The notes under the pieces are model-generated. The model was not told the DNA's origin, did no database searches, and worked only from the letters and a program-made list of their open reading frames with translations. Positions 46,863 through 55,130 of a stretch of 64,000 bases of DNA are shown here, one piece after another. The DNA is from Halorubrum trapanicum (GTDB lineage: Archaea; Halobacteriota; Halobacteria; Halobacteriales; Haloferacaceae). Both the position numbers and the translations under genes were made by a program. The stretch spans positions 20,880-84,879 of the forward strand of contig NZ_JAGGKE010000013.1 in the NCBI RefSeq assembly GCF_017873555.1, given 5' to 3'. The number at the start of each line of letters is the position of its first letter. Position 1 is the first letter of the stretch.

Positions 46863-48701
46863 CTACTCGCTTCCACCCTCGTCATCGGGCGATCGAACCT
46901 TGAACGGTCGCATCATGTCGTGGTCCTCGTGTTCGATCATGTGACAATGCCACATGTAATCGCCTGTCTGATCGGAGAACAGCCCCTTGAACTCCCCGAA
47001 GTGTGCGATCACGTGTACCACATTACCTGGGTCGACGGTGACCACGTCGTTCCACCCGAGTTCGTACGACTCGGGGGCATCGAGCGCGTCCAGATCGATG
47101 TCGTCTTCGGCGGGATCGTAATCAGCAGCCGACTGCCGTCCCAACACCTGGAAGTGAACGAGGTGGAGGTGTATCGGGTGGGACATCCCCGTGAAGTTGG
47201 CGAGACTCCAGATCTCGGTGTCCCCAAGCGTCGGGGTCTCGGTGACCGGGTCCGTGAGTTCGTACCCGATCTTTTCGTTGCGAGTCCCGAGTGCGTAGAG
47301 GGGCCGATCGTACTCGTCCGTTTGTCGGGCGAGCGTGAGGAAGCGTTCGGTGTCGACGGATTCGATCGGAATCTCGGGGACCTGCGTCAGTTCGTCTGGG
47401 AGTTGCGTTGGCTCCTGCTCGCTCTCCGCGGCTGCCACGTCGATAAGCATGACCTCCGGGAGGGGTTCGGAGTCCTCCGGCCCGATTCCGCTCGTCCCGC
47501 GATACTTCGCCGGGGCGTTATTATGCAGGAGCAGGGTCTCGCCCGCGTACTCGCTGAAGTCGACGACGACATCCGCGCGCTGACTCGATCCGAGTTCGAG
47601 ACGGTCAGCGGTCTCGACCGGTTTCGAGAGGAGCCCGCCGTCGTTCCCGATCTGGACGAACGGCGGCCCCGCCTCACCCGTGTCGCCCGATTCATCGTCG
47701 TATTCGAGCAGCTTGAGGTTGTAGTATCGGCTGTTGGCCCCGTTGAGCAGGCGGAACCGATACTGTTCGGGATCGACGGACAGTCGGGGCCACGCCTTCC
47801 CGTTGACCGTCGACGTGTCACCGTAGAACTGCGGAACGATGCTTGGGTCGGGATGTGAATCGTTTTCATCCTCTTCTGTCGCTGGGACGTCCGTCGGGTA
47901 GTATAACGAGCCGTCCTCGTTGAAACTCCGGTCCTGCAACACGAGTGGGATTTCGTTGTCGCCCGTCGGAAGATCGAGCTCTCGTTCGTGGTCGTTCCGG
48001 ATCAGATAGAACCCCGCGAGGCCGGCGTAGACATTCAGTCGCGTGATGCCGAGCGAATGATCGTGGTACCACAGTGTTGCGGGCGGCTGGTCGTTCGCGT
48101 AGTAGTAGTCCTTCTTCTCGAAGTCGGGGCCCGTCCGCTCGAAGTTGCGGGTGAACCACGCCTGCGGTTTCCCGTCGCTCTCGTGTTCGACATTGCCACC
48201 GTGGAGGTGCGGGACGACGCGGGCACCCGGCTCGTCGTACGGGATGATATCGCCGTGGATCGTCGGATCCTCCGGGAGCAGGTGTTCGTCCGGGAGGTGA
48301 TTCTGCCACCGAACGTAAATCGGTTCGCCCTGTTCGGCTTCGATCGTCGGGCCGGGAAACTGCCCGCCGTAGCCCCACAGGGTCGTCGGCGGAAGGTCGC
48401 GGTGGAGCTTCTGTTCGATCTCGGCCATCTCCACCTCGTAATGAGGCTGGCCATCTTTCGTTCCGCTCGGTTCGATAACACCCGGACGAGGTATTTCGTC
48501 GACCCACCGTTCGAGATCCGGTGAGGAATGGGTCCCGTCGGACACTCCTTCGGCGTCTTCTGAGTCGCCCGCAGCTACCGGAGCGCCGATACTTTTCGCG
48601 GAACAGCCCGCGAACGCCGCGGTACCGGTGATACCCACGGCCGCGAGAAATCGCCGCCGTGCAACATCACTCTGGGATCGTCCAGTCTCGTCACCAACCA
48701 T
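46863..48701 (-). CDS. CotA-type multicopper oxidase
   Basis: 612 residues. A Tat signal (RRRFLAAVGITG) with a Cys lipobox (AFAGC) is followed by three cupredoxin domains. Copper clusters: VVPHLHGGNVEH, LWYHDHSLGITR, HPIHLHLVHFQVLG and MWHCHMIEHEDHDMM (type 1 Met). Spore-coat/bilirubin-oxidase-like, acting outside the cell on phenols, Cu(I) or Mn(II). A perfect regulon palindrome lies 63 nt upstream of the start. Confidence 0.9.
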   Translation of the reverse strand: MVGDETGRSQSDVARRRFLAAVGITGTAAFAGCSAKSIGAPVAAGDSEDAEGVSDGTHSSPDLERWVDEIPRPGVIEPSGTKDGQPHYEVEMAEIEQKLHRDLPPTTLWGYGGQFPGPTIEAEQGEPIYVRWQNHLPDEHLLPEDPTIHGDIIPYDEPGARVVPHLHGGNVEHESDGKPQAWFTRNFERTGPDFEKKDYYYANDQPPATLWYHDHSLGITRLNVYAGLAGFYLIRNDHERELDLPTGDNEIPLVLQDRSFNEDGSLYYPTDVPATEEDENDSHPDPSIVPQFYGDTSTVNGKAWPRLSVDPEQYRFRLLNGANSRYYNLKLLEYDDESGDTGEAGPPFVQIGNDGGLLSKPVETADRLELGSSQRADVVVDFSEYAGETLLLHNNAPAKYRGTSGIGPEDSEPLPEVMLIDVAAAESEQEPTQLPDELTQVPEIPIESVDTERFLTLARQTDEYDRPLYALGTRNEKIGYELTDPVTETPTLGDTEIWSLANFTGMSHPIHLHLVHFQVLGRQSAADYDPAEDDIDLDALDAPESYELGWNDVVTVDPGNVVHVIAHFGEFKGLFSDQTGDYMWHCHMIEHEDHDMMRPFKVRSPDDEGGSE

Positions 48702-48764
48702 GTACGCGCTAGCCAGTTCATGTAAATAGGGGACCGGACAAACCCTGTTTAATGGGAATTAGTC

Positions 48765-48776
48765 CGAACATGTTCG
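48765..48776. promoter_or_regulatory. Regulon palindrome, perfect copy
   Basis: CGAACATGTTCG, 63 nt upstream of the CotA-type oxidase start, with the TATA-like ctattta at 48722-48728 (reverse strand) between them. Confidence 0.75.
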
Positions 48777-48911
48777 CCGACAAAGACGGGATGTCAGAGC
48801 CGAAACTCCTCTGTTGACAACTGAGCCCACGAATATCCTCTTCATTCGACCGTCCTGAATCAAGACATCGGACAAGCTTCTTGGAAACAAAACCCAACGA
48901 ATTATCCGAAC

Positions 48912-50021
48912 CTACTCGTCGGATCCGGGATCGTACACGTCCGGATTCGGCTCCCCCTCGACGTCGACGACCGCGAGTGCGCCGCGGCGTCCGGCCCGTG
49001 AGAGCGCGTGGTCGACGATCTTGATCGGGCCCGGGACCGCGAGTTCCATCTCTCCGACGGTCGCCGTGCCGGGCGCGACCGGCGTGGTCTCGACGTATCG
49101 CGCTGGCGGGGAGACGAGGTCGCCGTCGCGGTACAGCCGCGACCAGACGTTGCCGATCGGGTGCCACGAGCTGGACTGGTTCGGGCCGCCGTTCACAAAG
49201 AACACGCGAACGGTCTCGCCCACCTCGGCGCCGATCGGTCCGAGCCGATCCTCGGTGAAGCCGTGGTGTTCGCCGTTGAACACGACGTACGTCGGATCTT
49301 CGGCGAGCATCGCACCGTGATCGAAGGCGTGGTGGCCCTTCTCGCCGAGGTCGCCTTTGGTGTACAGCTCGTGCTGACCGAGGTAGAGCTCGCGGTCCAC
49401 CGCGGGCAGTCCCGCCTCTGGCTCGACGAGGATCGCGCCGAACATCCCGGAGCTGACGTGGTGGTCCATCGCCGGCACCGCGCAGTGGTAGGTGAACAGG
49501 CCGGGGAACTCGGCGCGGAAGCTCAGTTCCGCCGCGTCGTCACCGGGCACCAGCGTCGTGTCGACGGCCCCGCCACCAGGGCCGTACACGGCGTGGAAGT
49601 CGACGTTGTGGATGTCGCTGTTGTCGTCGGCCGGGACCTCGAACCGGAGGTTGACGGTGTCGCCCCGCCGGACGCGGATCATCGGCCCGGGAACCTGTCC
49701 CTCGAAGGTCATGTACTTGAACGTGACTCCGGGCTCAACCTCCGCGACAAGCTCCTTTGTTCGAAGAGTGACGTCGTGTTCGCGCGGCTCGTCCCAGTTC
49801 ACAGGCGCCGGGACGTCGGTCGGATCGGCCGCGATCCGGTCGACGTGGACGTCACGTACAGGGTCCAGTTCGGGGACGACTTCTTCGTTCGGGTCCTCCG
49901 GTGGGGGCGTTTCCGCGTTCACCGGCGCGCCGATACAGCCGGCCACCGCGCCGACCGCTCCGATCCCGAGCGCTGCAACCATCTTCCGCCTGCTGAGGTC
50001 TTGTGACATGATGCTTCCCAT
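48912..50021 (-). CDS. nirK: Copper-containing nitrite reductase
   Basis: 369 residues from the ATG at 50021 (365 from the ATG at 50009). A Tat signal SRRKMVAALGIG with lipobox Cys is followed by two cupredoxin domains. Type 2 and type 1 ligands are visible: HNVDFHAVYG, FTYHCAVPAMDHHVSSGMFG (His-Cys-His-Met) and SSSWHPIGNVWSRL. It reduces nitrite to NO outside the membrane, with halocyanin as probable donor. Unlike its neighbours it has no CGAA-type palindrome; a different element precedes it. Confidence 0.93.
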   Translation of the reverse strand: MGSIMSQDLSRRKMVAALGIGAVGAVAGCIGAPVNAETPPPEDPNEEVVPELDPVRDVHVDRIAADPTDVPAPVNWDEPREHDVTLRTKELVAEVEPGVTFKYMTFEGQVPGPMIRVRRGDTVNLRFEVPADDNSDIHNVDFHAVYGPGGGAVDTTLVPGDDAAELSFRAEFPGLFTYHCAVPAMDHHVSSGMFGAILVEPEAGLPAVDRELYLGQHELYTKGDLGEKGHHAFDHGAMLAEDPTYVVFNGEHHGFTEDRLGPIGAEVGETVRVFFVNGGPNQSSSWHPIGNVWSRLYRDGDLVSPPARYVETTPVAPGTATVGEMELAVPGPIKIVDHALSRAGRRGALAVVDVEGEPNPDVYDPGSDE

Positions 50022-50042
50022 CTCAACAGAGGCATCGTAGTG

Positions 50043-50116
50043 ACATATATAATATATACTGTTCCCCAATATCGGGGTTGAAACGGCCATCTACCACCAT
50101 ATACGGGGTTTTAAAT
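50043..50116 (-). promoter_or_regulatory. nirK promoter region with a distinct repeat
   Basis: An extended TATA stretch (catatataatatata, 50043-50057) and, just upstream, ccccaatatcgggg (50064-50077) followed by atacggggtt (50101-50110). The shared ATA.CGGGGTT unit occurs twice 30 bp apart and also faces the other strand. It differs from the regulon palindrome. Confidence 0.5.
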
Positions 50117-50127
50117 ACTTAATAAGT

Positions 50128-50202
50128 ATGTCGAGTACGGAATCGGACGGAAGTGAATTTCGAGCCGCGGTCCATGAACACACCCGGGCCACACGAAGAT
50201 GA
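50128..50202 (+). other. Short ORF divergent from nirK
   Basis: 24 codons beginning MSSTESDGSEFRAAVHEHTR behind an A/T-rich taaatacttaataag stretch. It could be a small peptide or a truncated gene start. Weak evidence. Confidence 0.25.
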
Positions 50203-50207
50203 GTGTA

Positions 50208-50561
50208 TCACGGCTGCTCGCACTTATCATCAAAATGACTCTCTGGAACGAGATTAAACAATCGTGCGACAGCGCGGGCGGTTGCTTGCTTGTTTTGAGT
50301 ACGTCCGTTCAGTGGTGACTCGAAGTTCGAAATTAGCCGCCAAGCGAGAGTACCCCCGAGCAGCCGGACGGTTTGCCGTTGTTCGTCGGTGAGGCCACCC
50401 TGCGTCTCGAGTTTGGAGAGCGCCTCTCCGACCTGACGGCGTTCGATCCGTGCCGTATGATGTTGTAACCGTCTCCGGACGCAGCGGACGTCGATCCCAG
50501 TATCAGATACGTTGTCGCGACGATTTCGCCGTCGTTCCGTGTTATGCCGTTCAGAGGTCAT
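50208..50561 (-). CDS. Orphan glutamyl-tRNA reductase dimerisation-like domain
   Basis: 117 residues. The body (VGEALSKLETQGGLTDEQRQ, VRLLGGTLAWRLISNFESPL, AVARLFNLVPES) resembles the C-terminal helical dimerisation domain of HemA. No catalytic domain is present. In a nitrite/haem island this may modulate haem synthesis, or pair with full-length HemA; both are inference. It lies between nirK and the peroxiredoxin on the same strand. Confidence 0.5.
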   Translation of the reverse strand: MTSERHNTERRRNRRDNVSDTGIDVRCVRRRLQHHTARIERRQVGEALSKLETQGGLTDEQRQTVRLLGGTLAWRLISNFESPLNGRTQNKQATARAVARLFNLVPESHFDDKCEQP

Positions 50562-50637
50562 AGTCGAATGTAGAGTAGCCTTGGAAGGAGAATTACGCGA
50601 TCATGAGCAAGGATCTGTCTGTCGTAGTGGAATCGCT

Positions 50638-51117
50638 CTACTCGGTTGCCGTCTTCACGGCCTCGAGCAGCTCCTCGTAATCCGGCTCATTTGTTGGATC
50701 GTCTGCGACCCAGCGATACGTCACCGTTCCCGTCTCATCAACTACGAACACCGCTCGGTTCGCGATTCCGTACAGTCCGAGCTCTTCGATATCGATCTCA
50801 AGGCCGTACTGCTGGATCACATCACCGCTCATGTCGCTAACGAGATCGAACTCGATTCCGTGTTCATCACGGAAAGCACCCTGAGAGAACGGTGAATCGG
50901 CGCTCACGCCGAAGACCGTCGCTCCGACCTCTTGGAATGACTCGAGATTGTCTTGAAGCGCGACCATCTCGTTCGTACACGGTGGCGTGAACGCGCCTGG
51001 GAAAAACGCGAGCACGATCGGTCCGTCACCCAGGTGGTCTTCCAATTCGAACGTCTCGTGATCGCTCGTTCCGTGCGTCGCGGTGAACAGCGGTGCAGTA
51101 TCTGAATGCTCAACCAT
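50638..51117 (-). CDS. Peroxiredoxin (AhpC/TSA type)
   Basis: 159 residues from the ATG at 51117, chosen because it is 39 nt from the palindrome, equal to other regulon genes. LAFFPGAFTPPCTNEMVALQ has the peroxidatic Cys in the PxxxTxxC motif, FGVSADSPFSQGAFR follows, and RAVFVVDETGTVTYRW is near the end. It reduces peroxides or peroxynitrite. No second catalytic Cys is obvious, so it is likely 1-Cys type. Confidence 0.88.
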   Translation of the reverse strand: MVEHSDTAPLFTATHGTSDHETFELEDHLGDGPIVLAFFPGAFTPPCTNEMVALQDNLESFQEVGATVFGVSADSPFSQGAFRDEHGIEFDLVSDMSGDVIQQYGLEIDIEELGLYGIANRAVFVVDETGTVTYRWVADDPTNEPDYEELLEAVKTATE

Positions 51118-51156
51118 CAGGATATATTTCTTGTTGTCCAAAGGATAAGCTTTACA

Positions 51157-51168
51157 CGAACATGTTCG
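51157..51168. promoter_or_regulatory. Regulon palindrome, perfect copy
   Basis: CGAACATGTTCG, 39 nt upstream of the peroxiredoxin ATG at 51117. The TATA-like cttatcc follows on the reverse strand. Confidence 0.82.
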
Positions 51169-51242
51169 AGGGGAATCGAATTCACGTGGGTACCGGTCCT
51201 GAAGCGGTCATACTGGGAATCGACAGATCCCTCGGAATCAGG

Positions 51243-51476
51243 TCACTCGTGTCGAATCTCGATATACCACACGTCGGACCCGTCAGACATCGTTTCATAC
51301 TGGAACCCGCGTTCTTCGAGGACCTGATACAACGGCTCCGGCTCGAAGCTGTTGATCAACAGTAGCGTCTCGTCGTCGGAGAGCGCTTCGAGCTCGGCCA
51401 TGATGTCGCCGAACGGTTCGCCGTCGATCTCTCGGACATCCAGGCGACGATCGATCTCGTTTCGCTCAGTGGCCAT
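51243..51476 (-). CDS. Single-domain DUF2249 protein
   Basis: 77 residues: RRLDVREIDGEPFGDIMAEL, LLLINSFEPEPLYQVLEERG, then SDVWYIEIRHE. This matches the DUF2249 pattern (LDVR ... ND.P.PL ... W.v.i). DUF2249 domains often accompany denitrification, haemerythrin and Fe-S proteins. A palindrome variant lies 37 nt upstream. The four-repeat relative is at 57111-58193. Confidence 0.8.
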   Translation of the reverse strand: MATERNEIDRRLDVREIDGEPFGDIMAELEALSDDETLLLINSFEPEPLYQVLEERGFQYETMSDGSDVWYIEIRHE

Positions 51477-51513
51477 ATCCGTTCAAGTATCGACGGGGAG
51501 GTGCGTGTTCCCC

Positions 51514-51525
51514 CGAACGTATTCG
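51514..51525. promoter_or_regulatory. Regulon palindrome variant (CGAACGTATTCG)
   Basis: CGAA/TTCG arms with an altered centre, 37 nt upstream of the DUF2249 gene start. Confidence 0.6.
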
Positions 51526-51547
51526 GGGACGCGACCGTCCGCGGCGG

Positions 51548-52030
51548 TTAATGCTCGGTTCCCGCGAACGGGCATCGGTCGGCTCCGTTCGGCGGGGTCG
51601 CGGAACACGCGTTTGCCGTACCATCGACGAGCGCTCGCAGGCGTTCGATCGCCTCGTCCAGAAGGACGTATCCGATACGGTAGCCCGCTTCGAGGGACAT
51701 ATCGAACCCCGTTCGACGGCGGAAGAACGTCCGGACGGCACACTGGCACGCTTCGAGTTCCAGCGTGACCTCCCTCCCCCGATCGGTGAGTTCGACCCCG
51801 GCTTGCTTCTCGTATCGGAGGAGTCCGGAAGCGGCAAATCGATCGAACATCTCCGTCACGCTCGACGGCGAGACGTCGAGGCGATCGCTCACCTCACCGG
51901 TCCGAACTCGAGCGTCGCGACCTGTTCCGATCCGCCTGATCGCGACGAGGTACAGCCCGCCGTTGCGATCGACGCAGGCGGTGGGCCGCACGCAGCCGCA
52001 GACGTCCGCCTGTGCGTGGTCGATAGCCAT
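51548..52030 (-). CDS. DtxR-like regulator with a cysteine-rich ligand set
   Basis: 160 residues from the ATG at 52030 (MAIDHAQADV). A DtxR-type winged helix (YLVAIRRIGTGRDARVRTGE, DVSPSSVTEMFDRFAASGLL) is followed by a dimerisation helix. Where DtxR has HxxE ligands this protein reads LEACQCAVRTFF. Further cysteines are near the N-terminus (CGCVRPTAC) and C-terminus (ACS, RCPF). It may therefore sense a soft metal such as copper, an Fe-S cluster, or NO. It is divergent from ctaB, sharing one palindrome. Confidence 0.75.
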   Translation of the reverse strand: MAIDHAQADVCGCVRPTACVDRNGGLYLVAIRRIGTGRDARVRTGEVSDRLDVSPSSVTEMFDRFAASGLLRYEKQAGVELTDRGREVTLELEACQCAVRTFFRRRTGFDMSLEAGYRIGYVLLDEAIERLRALVDGTANACSATPPNGADRCPFAGTEH

Positions 52031-52069
52031 TATCGTACGTCCGACGTGCACCGGACATGAGGGTACCTC

Positions 52070-52081
52070 CGAATATGTTCG
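52070..52081. promoter_or_regulatory. Shared palindrome of a divergent pair (CGAATATGTTCG)
   Basis: 39 nt from the DtxR-like start (52030) and 37 nt from the ctaB start (52119). One site therefore sits at the regulon-typical distance from both genes. Confidence 0.75.
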
Positions 52082-52118
52082 GCGGAAACGACGCAGGGTC
52101 CGAAGCTGGACCGGAGGT

Positions 52119-53477
52119 ATGGATCGACCACGCCTCACGACGCTGCTGACCTGGTCAGTCGTGGGGACGTACCTGCTCGTCGCGCTCGGAGCGACCGCCG
52201 CCGCGGACGGCGGCTCGCTGGTCGCCGCGGTCCACCAGGCCTCCGCGGTGGCCGTCGGGGGCCTGCTCGCCACCACGGCGCTTCTCGCCCAGTACTCGGC
52301 GGCCTCGCGTGGTGTTCGCGTCGGAACGATCGTGGCGGTGATCACGTACGTGGCACAGGCCGGTGTTGGGCTGGCGGGCCGAACCAACGTCGTGCCGTTC
52401 GACGGCGTCCACCTGTTGGGCGGGATCGCGGTGTTCTCCTTCCTCCTCGCGACGCTCGTAATCAGAGTAGAGACGACCGCGGGGGGACCGGTTGATAGCG
52501 GAACACTGAACGGGCCGAATCACGGCGTAACGCCGATCGCGTCTGACGGTGACGTTCCGTCCCCGGTGTCCGAACCTGGGTCAACTCGGGTCCGCGATCG
52601 GATGCGGACGTATCTCGAGTTGACGAAGCCCCGATTGATGTGGTTGTTGTGCCTGCTCGCGCTGGCGGGAATGGGACTGGCCGTCGCGACCGGCGCTGAA
52701 CTGGACGGCGTGACGGTCGTGGCGACCCTCGGCGGCGGTGTCCTCGGGATCGGTGCGGCGGGGACGTTCAACCACGTGTACGAGCGCGACCGCGACCGCA
52801 AGATGCGACGGACCGCTGATCGACCGATCGCGACCGATCGGGTCGGAGTTCGACGCGCCACCGGCTTCGCCGTCGCGCTTGTTGTCGCCTCGATGGCGGT
52901 GATGGTGACGTTCGTCAACGCGCTCGCGGCCGTGCTCACGGTGGCGGCAATCATCTATTACGCGTACGTCTACACAGTCGTGTTGAAGCCGACGACCCGA
53001 TGGAACACCGTGATCGGGGGCGGTTCCGGAGCGCTGCCCGCGCTGATCGGGTACGGTGCCGTGACCGGGACCGTCGGTCTCTCGGCGGTTCTCCTCGCGC
53101 TCGTGGTCTGCTGTTGGACCCCGGCACATTTCTACAATCTTGCCATCGCCCACCGTGAGGACTACGCACGGGCCGAGTATCCCATGTTACCGGTCGTCGC
53201 CGGTGTGCGGACCGCACGTCAGCGGATCTTCGCCTGGCTCGGACTCACTCTGATCGTCGCGGTGTTATTGGGGGTCATCACAGGTTTTGGTGTACTCTAT
53301 GCCCTCACCACCACGGTGCTCGGAGCAGTGTTTGTTCGAAGCGTGGTCAAGCAGTATGATGTCAATGAGCGAAATTCCGAAGACGAACAGGCGGCCGCCT
53401 ACAGAAGTTTCCACGCCTCGAATGCATTTCTTGGGGCCGTCCTCGTGGCAATTCTCGTCGAAACACTCGCAGTATAA
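52119..53477 (+). CDS. ctaB: Protohaem IX farnesyltransferase with N-terminal membrane extension
   Basis: 452 residues from the ATG at 52119. The first ~125 form four membrane helices, a CtaA-half-like extension, then a hydrophilic linker. The UbiA-type prenyltransferase domain follows: YLELTKPRLMWLL, NHVYERDRDRKMRRTADRPI (the Asp-rich NxxxD motif) and WTPAHFYNLAIAHREDY. It makes haem O for terminal oxidases. Its placement under the island palindrome suggests haem supply during nitrite respiration or microaerobic growth. Confidence 0.92.
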   Translation: MDRPRLTTLLTWSVVGTYLLVALGATAAADGGSLVAAVHQASAVAVGGLLATTALLAQYSAASRGVRVGTIVAVITYVAQAGVGLAGRTNVVPFDGVHLLGGIAVFSFLLATLVIRVETTAGGPVDSGTLNGPNHGVTPIASDGDVPSPVSEPGSTRVRDRMRTYLELTKPRLMWLLCLLALAGMGLAVATGAELDGVTVVATLGGGVLGIGAAGTFNHVYERDRDRKMRRTADRPIATDRVGVRRATGFAVALVVASMAVMVTFVNALAAVLTVAAIIYYAYVYTVVLKPTTRWNTVIGGGSGALPALIGYGAVTGTVGLSAVLLALVVCCWTPAHFYNLAIAHREDYARAEYPMLPVVAGVRTARQRIFAWLGLTLIVAVLLGVITGFGVLYALTTTVLGAVFVRSVVKQYDVNERNSEDEQAAAYRSFHASNAFLGAVLVAILVETLAV

Positions 53478-53672
53478 CTCGAGTACTGCGGCTTCAGCTA
53501 CCGCTGGGCCGGCACTATCGTGAAATTGGAACGAACAGGTGCGTGTTGATATTCATTTTTGTTATCACCAACGGCTAAACCGTCGCCTGTCGTTCCGGCT
53601 CGAAACCGGAGCGCGTAGCCAGATCCAGAGGTGCTCTCCACCATTAAAACGTGTTCCACGGTCGGCGACAGG

Positions 53673-53684
53673 AGAACATGTTCG
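53673..53684. promoter_or_regulatory. Regulon palindrome (AGAACATGTTCG)
   Basis: 38 nt upstream of the start at 53723, with the TATA-like ggtatatgg between. Confidence 0.78.
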
Positions 53685-53722
53685 GTGGTCCTGTCAGGTA
53701 TATGGAGAACGTACCCTGATTT

Positions 53723-55081
53723 ATGGGTGCCATCCCGGGGAATATCGAAGCGGACCAACAGCCCCCAATGACGGTCCCATTACGGCATTTTGTTGTCGGT
53801 CTCGTATTTCTCGTCGCGGGAATTGGATTGGGGATTGGCTTACATCTGAACGCTGTCCCAGGACTGGGCCGGCTCGCTCACGTCCATCTCCTGTTAGCCG
53901 GCTGGATCTGTATCACGATCATGGGGGCGATGACGCAGTTCGTGCCCGTCTGGTCGGGCGCGACCCTCCACTCGCAGCGACTCGCAAACGTACAGTTGGG
54001 GCTGGTCGTCGCCGGTCTCTCTGGGTTCGTCGTCGCATTCCTCCTGGTCGAGACAGCGTGGCTGATCCCGTTCGCCACGCTCATGCTCGTCGGCTTCTGG
54101 GCGTTCGCGTACAACATCATCCGAACGCTCGCCACGGTCGAGGAGTACGATGTCACCGAACGGCACTTCCTCGGCGCGCTCGGCTTCTTCCTCCTGTTGA
54201 CCGTTCTGGGCGTCCTCCTCGCGATCGATTTCACGGTTCCGACGTTCTCGCGAATCGGCGTCAGCCGGTCCAGGGTGGTGGGCGCCCACGCGACCCTCGC
54301 GGTCTTCGGTGCCGTTCTCACGACGGTGTACGGCGCGCTGTACCAGCTCGGAACGATGTTCACGCAGACGGAACTCCACGGAATCGACCACCGTCTCCGG
54401 TCCATCGAAGAGATCGCGCATCCCATCGGCGTGGTCGTGCTCGCGGTCGGTCGACTCGTGGGTCACGCCCCCGCCGCGCGGGTCGGCGGTCTGCTGATCC
54501 TGTTCGCCGCGTCGGCGTTCTCTCTCATCTTGGCACGCAAACTGTACGAGATGCAGGTCGAACGGACCCCGATGCACACGCGGTACATGGTGGCAGTGGG
54601 AGCGCTCGCGCTGTGGATCGCCGTCACAGAACCCGCGTGGATATCTGACCCGTTGACGCGCGATCACCTGCTCGGCGCGGCGAACGCTGGTCATCTGCTG
54701 TTGTTGGGTGCAATCGGGTTCGTCGTCGTGGGGACGCTGTATCACATCATTCCCTTTGTCATCTGGGTCAACCGGTACAGCGATCTGTTAGGGTTAGAGG
54801 ACGTCCCGATGATCGACGACCTCTACGACGATCGGATCGCCGCGATCGACGGGGTACTCCTCGGGGGCGGAAGCGCACTGATCGTGGGCGCGAACCTACT
54901 GGAAGTCGCCGGAACGCCGGGGCACCTCGGCGGACTGCTAGTGGGCGTCGGCGTCGTGGCGTTCGTGTCCAACTTGGTCCTCATGTTGGTCCGTCACAGC
55001 CCGCATTCGATTGATCGGATCGTGTTGGGGTCATTCTCGCCGCGCAGAGCGCACGATCTCGATGAGGCGGCCGACGACTAG
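53723..55081 (+). CDS. Haem-copper oxidase subunit I-like membrane protein
   Basis: 452 residues, about 12 helices. AHVHLLLAGWICITIMGAM, GAHATLAVFGAVLTTVYGAL and AGHLLLLGAIGFVVVGTLYH carry His residues in helices, in a layout like oxidase or NorB subunit I, but the complete CuB His set is not obvious. It may bind haem. Fifty bp from the next, related gene, with which it likely forms an operon behind the palindrome. Confidence 0.7.
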   Translation: MGAIPGNIEADQQPPMTVPLRHFVVGLVFLVAGIGLGIGLHLNAVPGLGRLAHVHLLLAGWICITIMGAMTQFVPVWSGATLHSQRLANVQLGLVVAGLSGFVVAFLLVETAWLIPFATLMLVGFWAFAYNIIRTLATVEEYDVTERHFLGALGFFLLLTVLGVLLAIDFTVPTFSRIGVSRSRVVGAHATLAVFGAVLTTVYGALYQLGTMFTQTELHGIDHRLRSIEEIAHPIGVVVLAVGRLVGHAPAARVGGLLILFAASAFSLILARKLYEMQVERTPMHTRYMVAVGALALWIAVTEPAWISDPLTRDHLLGAANAGHLLLLGAIGFVVVGTLYHIIPFVIWVNRYSDLLGLEDVPMIDDLYDDRIAAIDGVLLGGGSALIVGANLLEVAGTPGHLGGLLVGVGVVAFVSNLVLMLVRHSPHSIDRIVLGSFSPRRAHDLDEAADD

Positions 55082-55130
55082 ATTTGCCAGCAGAACGCCC
55101 GGGGATCGTCCTGAGCGTAGGTCAACACTC

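Noticed and set aside
46740..47858. 372-codon plus-strand ORF opposite the CotA-type oxidase
   Set aside because: Fully antisense to a protein with every copper-binding motif; a GC-driven shadow.
49008..50006. 332-codon plus-strand ORF opposite nirK
   Set aside because: Antisense shadow; the nirK frame carries the copper ligands and Tat signal.
53498..53758. Minus-strand ORF of 86 codons over the ctaB/oxidase-like gap
   Set aside because: It runs across the palindrome at 53673 and the promoter of 53723, has no domain pattern, and is antisense to known signals.
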